Program-made: the position numbers and the translations under genes
The notes under the pieces: generated by a model
The model's input: the letters and a program-made list of their open reading frames with translations, nothing else
Told to the model about the DNA's origin: nothing
Databases searched by the model: none
In this document: positions 1-8,546 of the stretch, one piece after another
Numbering within the stretch: the first letter of the stretch is position 1
Layout: each line of letters starts with the position of its first letter
Assembly: GCA_902627495.1 (NCBI GenBank)
Contig: CACOJS010000007.1
Span: forward strand, 27,265-91,264
DNA length: 64,000 nucleotides
Reading direction: 5' to 3'
Source: Hydrogenophilales bacterium
Lineage (GTDB): Bacteria > Pseudomonadota > Gammaproteobacteria > Burkholderiales > Eutrophovitaceae

Positions 1-209
1 ATTTGCCAACCATAAAACGTAGCCGGTACTACGGCTATCACACCCCCAACTAAAGAAGAAAAGCCCATGCCTTCATCACCAAAATAACAGTAACTAGTAG
101 CCACCAAAACCACGACCAATACCTGTAAGCAAAGTAACTTGGTAACTTGCGACTTAACTGTTGGGGGTGGATTTAAATCGCGGGACCTGATCTCACTATT
201 TATATCCAA
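1..209 (-). CDS. atpI: ATP synthase subunit I (AtpI), N-terminal part, cut by window edge
   Basis: The last 69 codons before the window edge encode a hydrophilic N-terminus followed by hydrophobic stretches (about residues 30-48 and 55-66), as in the small AtpI membrane protein that helps assemble the F0 c-ring. I chose the TTG at 209-207 because an AGGAG lies five bases upstream (219-215) and the nearest ATG upstream runs into a stop after eight codons. Gene order supports the call: in Betaproteobacteria atpI lies directly after parB and opens the atp operon. The sequence itself is poorly conserved in this family, so the identification rests mainly on membrane character and position. The gene runs off the left end of the window. 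Confidence 0.7.
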   Translation of the reverse strand, partial: MDINSEIRSRDLNPPPTVKSQVTKLLCLQVLVVVLVATSYCYFGDEGMGFSSLVGGVIAVVPATFYGWQ

Positions 210-287
210 AAAAACTCCTGAGGCATTCTATTTATGTGACCCTTTGATGTCAACGCCTAGCAATTAAAAAGACTCTTAAAGCCAAAG

Positions 288-1139
288 TCATTGCTTTAAC
301 TTCGACAATAAATGATCCAATTGATCAAGGTTACCATAATGAATGATTAATTTACCCACTCCACTCTTTTTGTGCTGTATCTCAACAGTAGCACCCAATA
401 CTGACCCAATTTCCTCCTCCAACCTTTTTATGTCTCTTGATTTAGTAACCGGCAATTTACCGGACTTAAGCTTTGTTTCAACTCCACTATTAACTAACTG
501 TTCTGTCTCTCGAACCGATAACCTCAAGCTAACTACCCTCCTGGCAATTTCGAGCTGAGACGACTTCTCTAATGAGAGCAATGCCCTAGCATGCCCCATA
601 TCGATAGAACCATCCTTGAGTAACTTTTGAACCTCCTTATCCAAGAGGAGTAACCTCAATAAATTGGAAATAGCACTTCGAGATTTGCCTAATGATTTAG
701 CTATAAGCTCATGTGTCAACCCAAACTCTTTTACTAAGCGATTAACCCCTGCGGCTTCCTCAAGAGGGTTCAGATCTTCCCGCTGGATATTCTCGATAAG
801 AGCCATGGACATCGCCGATTGATCAGGTACATCCCGAACTATAACAGGTACGCTCTCCAGCCCCGCAATCTGAGCAGCTCGCCACCGCCGCTCCCCTGCT
901 ATTATTTCGTATTTTTTCGAACCGACAGACCGAACCAAAATAGGCTGAATTAATCCTTGTGATTTGATTGAGCTCGCCAAAGACTTTATAGCTTCATCAC
1001 TTATAAATGTTCTGGGCTGATAGCTGCCTGGCTTAATAGAAGTCACTGGCAACTCAAATGGCTTTTCCGTTTCAGTAGCTTTTTCCTCCTGGGCCAGCAG
1101 AGCATCTAGGCCTCGCCCCAATCCTTTTATTTTTGCCAT
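288..1139 (-). CDS. parB: Chromosome partitioning protein ParB (Spo0J), CTPase/parS-binding
   Basis: ParB binds parS near the origin, spreads as a CTP-dependent clamp and is moved by ParA. The 283-residue length is typical of chromosomal ParB. The N-terminus has the characteristic GLGRGLDALL motif (residues 6-15). The CTP-binding ParB/Srx motifs follow, with GERRWRAAQ at about 82-90 and ENIQREDLNPLEEA at about 115-128. A helix-turn-helix core, including KSLGKSRSAISNLLRLL, lies at about 148-165, and a C-terminal dimerisation segment ends the protein. The gene sits 12 bases downstream of parA in the same operon. A perfect parS lies 3.4 kb away at 4501-4516, so the partition system looks complete. 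Confidence 0.97.
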   Translation of the reverse strand: MAKIKGLGRGLDALLAQEEKATETEKPFELPVTSIKPGSYQPRTFISDEAIKSLASSIKSQGLIQPILVRSVGSKKYEIIAGERRWRAAQIAGLESVPVIVRDVPDQSAMSMALIENIQREDLNPLEEAAGVNRLVKEFGLTHELIAKSLGKSRSAISNLLRLLLLDKEVQKLLKDGSIDMGHARALLSLEKSSQLEIARRVVSLRLSVRETEQLVNSGVETKLKSGKLPVTKSRDIKRLEEEIGSVLGATVEIQHKKSGVGKLIIHYGNLDQLDHLLSKLKQ

Positions 1140-1151
1140 TAATTTTCCTGT

Positions 1152-1916
1152 CTAGCTGTTGTGACCCATAACCTCTCGTGCAAGATCTAAATATGCCAAA
1201 GCCCCCCTAGAAGTCGCATCAAAATTCACAACTGGATGCCCGTGGCTTGGAGCCTCAGCAACCCTTACATTACGGGGTATAACTGTTCTATAGACTTTAT
1301 CCCCAAAATGATCTTCAAGGTCATCCGAAACTTGGCGCGTTAACGAGTTTCTGGGGTCATACATGGTTCGTAATAAACCCTCAATTTGAAGGGTTTCATT
1401 CAATTTAATTCTTATCCGCTTTATAGTTTCCACAAGATCCCTTAATCCTTCTAAAGCATAGTATTCACATTGCATCGGTATCATTACCGCACTAGCCGCT
1501 GTGAACGCATTAACCGTCAACAAACTCAGTGCAGGAGGACAATCTATTAACACATAGTCATATTGATCCTGAACTTGTGATAATGCCTTTTTTAATCTTG
1601 TTTCTCTGCCTTTAATATCCACCAACTCTACCTCACCACCAGCCAAGTGACGATTAGCTGGAAGCACATCATAACCTCCTTCACTGCTTTTTTTTAAAGC
1701 CGACCTTATACTACTTTGTCCCAACAAAACTTGATAGATCGTTGGGGTAACATTGTGTTTATCGAGACCACTTCCGGTAGTTGCATTTCCTTGTGGGTCT
1801 AGATCTATAAGTAAAACTCGCCTTCCAGCTAAACTTAAACTTGCCGCCAAGTTAATCGCTGTGGTAGTTTTCCCAACACCACCTTTCTGATTTGCAATTG
1901 CCAAAATTTTCGACAC
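1152..1916 (-). CDS. parA: Chromosome partitioning ATPase ParA (Soj)
   Basis: A P-loop ATPase of the ParA/MinD family that binds nucleoid DNA non-specifically and pulls ParB-parS complexes apart. The deviant Walker A motif QKGGVGKTTTAINL occupies residues 9-22 and includes the signature lysine. Walker A' (LIDLDPQGNATTG) is near residue 36 and Walker B (YVLIDCPPALS) near 120. At 254 residues it is the length of chromosomal Soj-type ParA and lacks the N-terminal HTH of plasmid type Ia proteins. It starts two bases after rsmG stops and ends 12 bases before parB, so rsmG-parA-parB are probably co-transcribed. Confidence 0.97.
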   Translation of the reverse strand: MSKILAIANQKGGVGKTTTAINLAASLSLAGRRVLLIDLDPQGNATTGSGLDKHNVTPTIYQVLLGQSSIRSALKKSSEGGYDVLPANRHLAGGEVELVDIKGRETRLKKALSQVQDQYDYVLIDCPPALSLLTVNAFTAASAVMIPMQCEYYALEGLRDLVETIKRIRIKLNETLQIEGLLRTMYDPRNSLTRQVSDDLEDHFGDKVYRTVIPRNVRVAEAPSHGHPVVNFDATSRGALAYLDLAREVMGHNS

Positions 1917-1918
1917 TT

Positions 1919-2563
1919 TTACAACTCCTCCTTCTCGAGAATTGGTGCCATAAATACAACATTTCTCTTTTGTAGAACGAATGGTATGCCAAGAGGAATA
2001 ATTTCCTTAACAGAGTTAGCTGGTAGAGAATCCATTTCTATTTTATTTAACTGACCCTTCATCGCCACTAAGAAACCTTCTTCTTTGCATAGATGGCTTG
2101 TCTTTTTTAAAAAAATATCAAGACTCGAAAATGCTCGCGATACCACACAGGAAAACCGAGTGGTTGGGTAGAAATCTTCTACCCTACTTAAAACAACTTC
2201 TAAATTCGACAAACCCAGATTCGTCGATACTTCCTGCAAAAATGCGTACTTTTTTTGATTACTATCTAAAAGTGTGATTTTCTTCTGGGGATTTGTAATT
2301 GCCAACACTATGCCTGGGAACCCTGCCCCTGACCCGACATCAACCAGCGAGGATCCTGATATGTATTTCTGAAGAGCCAAACAATCAAGAAAATGGTGAG
2401 TCCACCAGCGAGCAGTATTTTTTATTCCCGTTAAATTATAAATTTTATTCCACTTGTCCAAAAGATGAAAATAACGTCTAAATAAAATTAACTTCCTTCT
2501 CTCAATGGGCAAATCGAGGGTTTCTGCTCCTTTTAAAAACTCTTGTTCCCCTAGTGAGGCCAA
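1919..2563 (-). CDS. rsmG: 16S rRNA (guanine527-N7)-methyltransferase RsmG (GidB)
   Basis: RsmG methylates N7 of G527 in 16S rRNA using S-adenosylmethionine. The 214-residue length fits the family. The SAM-binding loop is visible as VDVGSGAGFPGIVLA at about residues 74-88, preceded by the conserved W-N-K-IYNLTGI segment (about 38-47) and followed by the acidic LLDSNQKKYAFL segment. It lies nine bases downstream of mnmG, in the conserved mnmG-rsmG-parA-parB order. Loss of this gene in other bacteria gives low-level streptomycin resistance; here it appears intact. Confidence 0.96.
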   Translation of the reverse strand: MASLGEQEFLKGAETLDLPIERRKLILFRRYFHLLDKWNKIYNLTGIKNTARWWTHHFLDCLALQKYISGSSLVDVGSGAGFPGIVLAITNPQKKITLLDSNQKKYAFLQEVSTNLGLSNLEVVLSRVEDFYPTTRFSCVVSRAFSSLDIFLKKTSHLCKEEGFLVAMKGQLNKIEMDSLPANSVKEIIPLGIPFVLQKRNVVFMAPILEKEEL

Positions 2564-2572
2564 TTGGTATCC

Positions 2573-4462
2573 TTAAGGTGTTTTATGAAAAGTGTGCATT
2601 CTTATGCGCTTCATGTGAACAGAAAGCAAAGCTACAGCTGCTGGCGTTATTCCCGGTATTCTTGAAGCTTGACCCATCGTAGTAGGCTTTCGTTTGGTCA
2701 AGATCTGCCTAGCCTCGGTGGACAATCCGCTAACCTGTCCATAATCTAGGTTTTTGGGAAGCTTCAAGGTGTCAAAACCCATCTGCCGACTTACTTCTTT
2801 TTGTTGGCGATTGATATAGCCTTCGTACTTTATCTGGACCTCTATCTGAAACTTTACCGACTCCTCAAGATTATCGTTTTGGAAGTTAGTTGATTCTAAC
2901 AAATCATCAAATTTAAAGCCCGGGCGTTTCAACAAGTCTGAAGCTTTGAATTTGGTTTGTTTTTTTGTGCTAAATATCTGTTTTATATGATTTTTATTTG
3001 GCTCAACGGCATTTGAAGATCTGACTAATTTAAGTCCTCTATCTATAGCCTCTCTCTTTTCGCAAAACTTAACCCATCGTGCATCTGCAATCAACCCTAA
3101 CTCACGACCAACCGGAGTCATCCTTAGATCGGCGTTATCTTCTCTCAAACTAAGCCTATACTCTGCCCGACTGGTAAACATTCGATAAGGCTCTAACACC
3201 CCTTTTGTAACAAGGTCATCTATCATTACCCCAATATATGAAGAACTACGATGTGGAACCCATGGCTCCAGACACCTAGTTTGGCGGGATGCATTAATGC
3301 CTGCAATTAGCCCTTGTGCAGCTGCTTCTTCGTAGCCGGTTGTCCCATTAATCTGGCCAGCTAAAAAAAGTCCTCCTAATAATTTTGTCTCTAATGATAG
3401 CTTGAGGGACCTAGGATCAAAATAATCATATTCTATGGCATAACCAGGCCTTAAGACCGAGCATTTTTCTAGACCTTTTATAGATTTAATAAATTCCAAC
3501 TGCACCTCGAACGGCAGGCTCGTCGAAATGCCATTGGGATAAATCTCGTTTGTGGTTAGGCCCTCTGGTTCCAAAAACACCTGATGACTCTGCTTATCCG
3601 AAAAACGAGTGACCTTATCCTCTATCGATGGACAATACCTGGGTCCTTTACCTTCGATAGCCCCTGAGAACATTGGAGATTGATGAAGATTGTCTTTAAT
3701 TAACTGATGAGTCTGTAGATTGGTATGGGTAATCCAACAACATTTTTGCGAAGGATGGCTGGATCTACTCCCTATGAATGAGAATACCGGCCTTGGATCG
3801 TCACCTGGTTGAGTTTCAAGTCGCCCGAAATCAATGGTGTTTCCGTCCAATCTTGGTGGCGTGCCAGTTTTTAGACGTCCCACTGGAAGAGACAAATCTC
3901 TTAAATTGTCGGATAGGAAAGTTGATGCTGGGTCGCCAGCACGGCCTGCACTATAAGAACGGTCACCAATATGAATCTGTCCCGCCAGAAAGGTTCCAGC
4001 TGTTAAAACAACAGATCTGCTCCCAACAAAAATTCCGGTTTCAGTAACTATTCCTACGACCTGGTTATTTTGAGTTTTTATCTCCTTAACTCCTTGCTGC
4101 AGGAGTGACAAGTTCTTTTGTGCTTCGAGAACTGACCGAATTGCTTGCTTATAAAGCAGTCGGTCTGCTTGAACCCTGGTGGCTCGAACAGCAGGCCCTT
4201 TACTGCGATTTAAAACGCGAAACTGAATTCCTGATAAATCTGCCGCATGAGCCATCACGCCCCCTAATGCATCTATTTCCTTTACGAGGTGACTTTTTCC
4301 TAAACCTCCGATAGAAGGGTTGCATGACATTTGACCAAGGGTATCAAGGTTGTGAGTGATTAGCATAGTGCTACTTCCGGACCGAGCAGAAGCCAACGCT
4401 GCCTCGGTTCCAGCATGACCACCACCCACAACTATTACATCAAAACTATTAGGGTATTTCAT
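2573..4462 (-). CDS. mnmG: tRNA uridine-5-carboxymethylaminomethyl modification enzyme MnmG (GidA)
   Basis: MnmG acts with MnmE to install the cmnm5 group on wobble U34 of several tRNAs. I placed the start at the ATG at 4462, giving 629 residues, the usual length. An in-frame TTG ten codons earlier would add residues not seen in the family, and neither start has a strong ribosome binding site. The FAD-binding motif [19 protein letters not shown] lies near the N-terminus. The second conserved block around [12 protein letters not shown] carries a conserved cysteine, and [13 protein letters not shown] is further downstream. The C-terminus has the SIPGIT-like [13 protein letters not shown] motif used for MnmE contact. 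mnmE is upstream, with the parS site in the 70-base gap between them. Confidence 0.96.
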   Translation of the reverse strand: MKYPNSFDVIVVGGGHAGTEAALASARSGSSTMLITHNLDTLGQMSCNPSIGGLGKSHLVKEIDALGGVMAHAADLSGIQFRVLNRSKGPAVRATRVQADRLLYKQAIRSVLEAQKNLSLLQQGVKEIKTQNNQVVGIVTETGIFVGSRSVVLTAGTFLAGQIHIGDRSYSAGRAGDPASTFLSDNLRDLSLPVGRLKTGTPPRLDGNTIDFGRLETQPGDDPRPVFSFIGSRSSHPSQKCCWITHTNLQTHQLIKDNLHQSPMFSGAIEGKGPRYCPSIEDKVTRFSDKQSHQVFLEPEGLTTNEIYPNGISTSLPFEVQLEFIKSIKGLEKCSVLRPGYAIEYDYFDPRSLKLSLETKLLGGLFLAGQINGTTGYEEAAAQGLIAGINASRQTRCLEPWVPHRSSSYIGVMIDDLVTKGVLEPYRMFTSRAEYRLSLREDNADLRMTPVGRELGLIADARWVKFCEKREAIDRGLKLVRSSNAVEPNKNHIKQIFSTKKQTKFKASDLLKRPGFKFDDLLESTNFQNDNLEESVKFQIEVQIKYEGYINRQQKEVSRQMGFDTLKLPKNLDYGQVSGLSTEARQILTKRKPTTMGQASRIPGITPAAVALLSVHMKRIRMHTFHKTP

Positions 4463-4500
4463 ATTAATAACTTTAAACTTTACAAACACCAAGGTTTGTG

Positions 4501-4516
4501 TGTTTCACGTGAAACA
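4501..4516. promoter_or_regulatory. parS: parS centromere site (perfect 16-bp palindrome)
   Basis: The 16 bases TGTTTCACGTGAAACA are identical to the parS consensus established for Bacillus subtilis Spo0J and conserved across bacteria. The site lies in the short mnmG-mnmE spacer, about 5.5 kb from the presumed oriC, within the usual range for origin-proximal parS. No other full-length copy was found by reading the window. Confidence 0.95.
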
Positions 4517-4532
4517 TCGCGTTATAACCATT

Positions 4533-5870
4533 TTACTTACCAACACAAAATTTAGCGAATATTTCTCCTAAAATATCGTCTGGACAGACCTCTCCTGTTA
4601 CCAGACCCAGGCTGCTGTTCGCTAACCTGAGCTCTTCAGCTAAAAGCTCCATATGGTCTACAACACTGAGGCTTTGCTTAGTATGTTTCAAGCATTGCTT
4701 AATAGCCGAAATCTGTCGACCGCTTGCCATAAAAGTAGTGTCTTCAATTTCCCCGCTCCCAATGGATTCAAAGATAGCCCGTTTTAGCAAGTCTATATCT
4801 TTATCATCCCTAGCTGACATTGATACGAACAACCCATCACCTTCCTCCCAAGTTCTTGGTTTTTCGCTTCTAAGATCTGATTTATTAATTATTTCTATGA
4901 GCTTTACCTCTGAACCAAGCTGCTCATGGAGCTCCTCACTGACTCTGTTAGGTTTTGGGTGCTCTTTGACATGCAAAACAACATTTGCTGTCTTCAGCTC
5001 TTTTTTTGTTCTCTCAATGCCCAGGTGTTCGATAGGGTCTTTACTATTTCTAATCCCAGCTGTATCTATGAGCTGTACTGGAAGGCCTTCTATTTCCAAC
5101 TGTCCCACCAAGTAGTCTCTTGTGGTCCCTGGTATATCGGTTACCAGTGCCCTTTCATTCTTCAGAAGTCTGTTAAAAATAGTAGACTTTCCTACATTCG
5201 GTTCCCCAAAAATTACCACTTTTATTCCTTGTTGCAAGAGTAATCCGTTTTCAACATTTGTAACCAAGTTGTCTAATAGAAGGTTAATTTCTCTCAGTTT
5301 CTGCAGGAAATAAATACTTGGAAGGTCAGAAATTTCCTCGTCGGAAAAATCAATTTGTGCTTCAACCTGTGCTCTAAGATCAATCAGATGATTTGCTATC
5401 TGACTAACTTGTTTTGACGACTCACCTTGCATTGACCGATTAGCACTCCGAACAGCCTTGGCAGTGGTGGCGTTAATTAACTGGGCGACATTTTCCGCCT
5501 GAATTAAATCCATTTTCCCATTTAAAAAGGCTCTCTTGGTAAATTCACCAGCCTCAGCGGGCCGGGCTCCCAATTCAACACATCTGTCAAACAAAAGTCT
5601 TTGGACAACTAAACCACCGTGTCCTTGAAGTTCCAAAACATCCTCCCCAGTGTATGAATTGGGCTTGGTAAAAAGAATTGAAACCCCCGAATCAATCACC
5701 TGGTTGGTAGCATCATAAAACTTTGAAACAGTAGCTTGGCGTGGACTAAGGAGCCTCTGGCAAATTGTGGTACTGATCTCTTTGGCTGATGGACCAGACA
5801 CCCTTAATACCCCTATTCCAGCTTTTCCTATAGCCGTTGCTGAGGCTACAATAGTATCATTTGGATACAT
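4533..5870 (-). CDS. mnmE: tRNA modification GTPase MnmE (TrmE)
   Basis: MnmE is the K+-dependent GTPase partner of MnmG in U34 modification. The 445-residue protein has the N-terminal formyl-THF-binding domain (start DTIVASATAIGKAGIGVLRVSG). A G domain is inserted in the helical domain: P-loop GEPNVGKS at residues 222-229, switch region DIPGTTRDY, DTAGIR, and the NKSD specificity motif. The protein ends in CVGK, carrying the C-terminal catalytic cysteine found in the FC(I/V)GK tail of the family. The start overlaps the end of yidC by 14 bases, indicating translational coupling. Confidence 0.97.
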   Translation of the reverse strand: MYPNDTIVASATAIGKAGIGVLRVSGPSAKEISTTICQRLLSPRQATVSKFYDATNQVIDSGVSILFTKPNSYTGEDVLELQGHGGLVVQRLLFDRCVELGARPAEAGEFTKRAFLNGKMDLIQAENVAQLINATTAKAVRSANRSMQGESSKQVSQIANHLIDLRAQVEAQIDFSDEEISDLPSIYFLQKLREINLLLDNLVTNVENGLLLQQGIKVVIFGEPNVGKSTIFNRLLKNERALVTDIPGTTRDYLVGQLEIEGLPVQLIDTAGIRNSKDPIEHLGIERTKKELKTANVVLHVKEHPKPNRVSEELHEQLGSEVKLIEIINKSDLRSEKPRTWEEGDGLFVSMSARDDKDIDLLKRAIFESIGSGEIEDTTFMASGRQISAIKQCLKHTKQSLSVVDHMELLAEELRLANSSLGLVTGEVCPDDILGEIFAKFCVGK

Positions 5871-7527
5871 TTAGGTTTGTCTTACCCTCTATCACGCTTG
5901 TTATCCTCCATTGCTGTGCTATAGATAAAATATTATTCGCAAGCCAGTAAAGCACCAACCCTGATGGAAAGAAGAAGAAGAAAACACTAAAAATTATCGG
6001 CATTATTTTCATGATTTTTGCTTGCACGGGATCCGGAGGAGTTGGGTTTAACCGTGTTTGTATTATCATGCTTAAGCCCATCAATAACGGTAGTACATAA
6101 AAGGGATCTTTAGCTGATAAATCATCTATCCAAAGCATAAAAGGAGCATATCTCAGCTCCACACTTGCCAGCAATACCCAATATAGTGAAATAAAAACAG
6201 GTATTTGAACCAATATTGGGAGACAGCCTCCCAAAGGGTTTATCTGCTCTGTTTTATACAAAGACATCATTTCTTGTTGCATTCGTTGTTTATCGTCCCC
6301 ATAAAGTTCTTTCAATTTTTGTAGCTTTGGGGCAACTACCCTCATCCTAGCCATCGATCTGTAGCTGGCTGCAGACAATGGATAAAATAGCAATTTGATC
6401 AAAATAGTTAAAACAACTATGGACCAACCCCAATTTCCAACGTAAGAATTAATCCATTTTAGCAATTTAAACAAGGGAGCAGCTATTATGTGGAGCCAAC
6501 CATAATCCACAGTCAGGTTGAGCCCATTTGAAAGTTTCGATAAGTTGTCTTGATCTTGAGGCCCTACGTATAATCGATTGTTTACCTTGGCTTGAGATAA
6601 CACCTCAACAACGGGAACAGGGAGTATTACCCCAACCGAAAACAAGCCTGATTTTGACATTTTGGTAAAGTACTCCCTAGAATCCCCATTGGTGGGTAAC
6701 CAAGCCCCTAAGAAATAATGTTGAATTATTGCTATCCACCCATCCTTTGCTTTCTGAGGATATTTTATTGATCCTTTTTCAATATCAGAGAAATCTACCT
6801 TCCTATACTTTGATTCTTCTGTGAACACCGCGGCCCCCGTGTAGGTCGGCAACATTTTTGAGGTTCCAGTTGGATTACTATCATCTCTCACTAATTGATA
6901 ATAAGCATGTGCTTGCAAAGCTTCTGATCGCCTATTTATAATTTCCGTTGTAATATCAATTACATAGGAATTTCTTTGGAATCTATAAACATGGAAAACT
7001 GTCACCCCATCCTTCTCATCCTTGAACCTAACTTGTATCTCATCTTCGCCGTCAACCAGCAAATATTCCGAGTGTTCCGTACTAAAACTATTTTTATGGT
7101 TGGGCAAGTCCTTACCAATTAATCCTATCTGAGCTGTGTAGAAACGATTGGCAGTTTTCTCAAAAATCACAAAGTTTTCATTTTTTTTCTGTTTCGATGG
7201 ATGGTCTAAAAGCTCAACTCGCTCAATTTCCGGCCCAATCGTATTGAAAGTAACCAATAAAACATCCGTTTTCACTGTTATTTTTTTTCCTTTGTCCTGA
7301 GAATTTACCGACAATTGAGGTAGAACAGACTCTTCCTCAAGAGCCTCAGGTTCCAAAGGTACAGTTACCTTAGGTATATCATCTTCCTCTGTCTGGTCCG
7401 TAATAGTGGCTAACCCCTGATTGGTTACCTCTGGCCTGTCGTTACCATGCTCACTCATCCAAGCTTCAACCAATAAAAACGAGGAAACTGCCAAGATTAA
7501 GGCGGCAAACACTCTCATACTATCCAT
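5857..7527 (-). CDS. yidC: Membrane protein insertase YidC
   Basis: YidC inserts membrane proteins alone or with SecYEG. The 556-residue protein has the Gram-negative architecture. An N-terminal membrane anchor starts MDSMRVFAALILAVSSFLL. A large periplasmic beta-sandwich domain covers about residues 70-340. A five-helix C-terminal insertase core begins near WGWSIVVLTILIKLLFYPLS, whose arginine-containing cytoplasmic loop (SYRSMARMRVVAPKL) is typical. The last membrane segments carry the F-x(n)-PSGLVLYW motif. It is the fourth gene of the leftward rpmH-rnpA-yidD-yidC-mnmE block and overlaps mnmE by 14 bases. Confidence 0.97.
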   Translation of the reverse strand: MDSMRVFAALILAVSSFLLVEAWMSEHGNDRPEVTNQGLATITDQTEEDDIPKVTVPLEPEALEEESVLPQLSVNSQDKGKKITVKTDVLLVTFNTIGPEIERVELLDHPSKQKKNENFVIFEKTANRFYTAQIGLIGKDLPNHKNSFSTEHSEYLLVDGEDEIQVRFKDEKDGVTVFHVYRFQRNSYVIDITTEIINRRSEALQAHAYYQLVRDDSNPTGTSKMLPTYTGAAVFTEESKYRKVDFSDIEKGSIKYPQKAKDGWIAIIQHYFLGAWLPTNGDSREYFTKMSKSGLFSVGVILPVPVVEVLSQAKVNNRLYVGPQDQDNLSKLSNGLNLTVDYGWLHIIAAPLFKLLKWINSYVGNWGWSIVVLTILIKLLFYPLSAASYRSMARMRVVAPKLQKLKELYGDDKQRMQQEMMSLYKTEQINPLGGCLPILVQIPVFISLYWVLLASVELRYAPFMLWIDDLSAKDPFYVLPLLMGLSMIIQTRLNPTPPDPVQAKIMKIMPIIFSVFFFFFPSGLVLYWLANNILSIAQQWRITSVIEGKTNLNVSK

Positions 7528-7659
7528 AATAAATATATCCTTGTATCATTTCCCCTTATGCGAGACCCTTCCATTACTACCCACCAAAAAAAGATGGGTG
7601 GTTTTTTTTAATGCTTTAAATCAACATTATAGAGCCTCTTTATTTCCTTGTTATGCCGC

Positions 7660-7878
7660 CTAGTCTCGGGGCATATCAATACCCCCTTGATGCCACGGAT
7701 GGCATTTAACCAACCGTTTAAAACCTAGGGACACCCCGGTAACAACTCCCTTACTTTTTACACTATCCAACATATATTGCGAGCAGGTTGGATAAAATCG
7801 ACAACGCCTTCCCATCAACGGTGAAATTGCCAATTGGTAAAACCTCAAGAAAATGATTATAAGACTCTTCAAACTCAA
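7660..7878 (-). CDS. yidD: Membrane protein insertion efficiency factor YidD
   Basis: A 72-residue protein with the YidD signature. An amphipathic N-terminal helix (IIIFLRFYQLAISPLMG) is followed by CRFYPTCSQYMLDSV, including the two conserved cysteines. KRLVKCHPWHQGGIDMPRD closes the protein. YidD is a peripheral inner-membrane protein that aids YidC-dependent insertion. It overlaps rnpA by four bases (ATGA). The 132-base gap to yidC holds nothing convincing beyond a weak five-pair inverted repeat. Confidence 0.95.
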   Translation of the reverse strand: MSLKSLIIIFLRFYQLAISPLMGRRCRFYPTCSQYMLDSVKSKGVVTGVSLGFKRLVKCHPWHQGGIDMPRD

Positions 7879-8198
7879 AACTCTCGTAACAACCTCAAAA
7901 GCTGCCGGACAAAAACTTTGTGGTTAGCCTTAGGAACCAAACTTCTTACCCTTACAACAATATCCAAATTTCCTTTATTCCCAATTTCTTTCCGAATAGT
8001 TTCCCGGATAACCCGTCGTATTCGATTTCTATCGACGGCTCGCGGACATACTCTATTAGGTATAACAACTCCTAGCCTCACAGCCCGACTCTCGAGAAAA
8101 TTCTTCCGGGCAAGAATCACCACCCCACCACTCCCAGACATAAAAGGAAATCTTCCCCTATAATTAGCTTTTCCTGCTAATCCAAGTGGCTTCATCAC
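7875..8198 (-). CDS. rnpA: Ribonuclease P protein component RnpA
   Basis: RnpA is the protein subunit of RNase P, which matures tRNA 5' ends. The 107-residue protein contains the RNR motif in VDRNRIRRVIRETIR (about residues 55-69), preceded by VRLGVVIPNRV, the central beta strand and loop that contact precursor tRNA, and followed by LDIVVRVRS. A GTG (8198) and an ATG directly after it are both possible starts; no strong ribosome binding site separates them. The N-terminus is somewhat divergent and short before the RNR region. The gene sits between rpmH and yidD as in most bacteria. Confidence 0.93.
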   Translation of the reverse strand: MMKPLGLAGKANYRGRFPFMSGSGGVVILARKNFLESRAVRLGVVIPNRVCPRAVDRNRIRRVIRETIRKEIGNKGNLDIVVRVRSLVPKANHKVFVRQLLRLLREF

Positions 8199-8221
8199 TG
8201 TGGCCAGAATAGCTGGTACCT

Positions 8222-8356
8222 TTAGACGCTCACCCTCGTTCTGCCTTTGGCCCTCCTAGCATTGACAATTAATCTTCCACTTTTAGTTTTCATCCGGGCC
8301 CGAAAACCATGCGTCCTTGCCCTGCGAACCTTAGACGGTTGATAAGTTCTCTTCAT
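8222..8356 (-). CDS. rpmH: 50S ribosomal protein L34
   Basis: A 44-codon gene that encodes [18 protein letters not shown] at the N-terminus, then [21 protein letters not shown], the near-invariant L34 sequence. It lies 23 bases upstream of rnpA on the same strand and faces away from dnaA, the canonical rpmH / dnaA divergent arrangement. The length matches the family exactly (44 residues in E. coli is 46). The family-wide start MKRT(Y/F)QPS fixes the ATG at 8356. Confidence 0.96.
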   Translation of the reverse strand: MKRTYQPSKVRRARTHGFRARMKTKSGRLIVNARRAKGRTRVSV

Positions 8357-8543
8357 TTTAATTTATATATTCCATAGTACTAAAACCGCATAATGGTACA
8401 CCCCTAAACCTAATTTTTGTTAATTTCAGAAAATTTTTTTTATTTTTGCCAGATCTTCTGTGGATAACTTTGCCGGTCACTGTTAGAATCTACCATGGGG
8501 GTTTGGTTAGCCAACGCCTTTATCCACCTCATTATCAGGAGTA
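8357..8543. promoter_or_regulatory. Divergent rpmH/dnaA promoter region with DnaA boxes
   Basis: The 187-base spacer separates rpmH (leftward) and dnaA (rightward), so it must hold promoters for both. A perfect DnaA box (TTATCCACA on the minus strand) lies at 8459-8467. A one-mismatch box (TTATCCACC) lies at 8520-8528, just before the dnaA ribosome binding site. This is consistent with DnaA autoregulation. A very AT-rich run (about 8411-8449) precedes the first box. Exact -35/-10 elements could not be assigned with confidence. Confidence 0.7.
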
Positions 8544-8546
8544 ATG

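Noticed and set aside
7581..7609. Terminator-like hairpin with a T8 run between yidD and yidC
   Set aside because: The stem is only five pairs with an 11-base loop, and the T run is on the plus strand, where no gene ends; it is the wrong orientation for the leftward operon.
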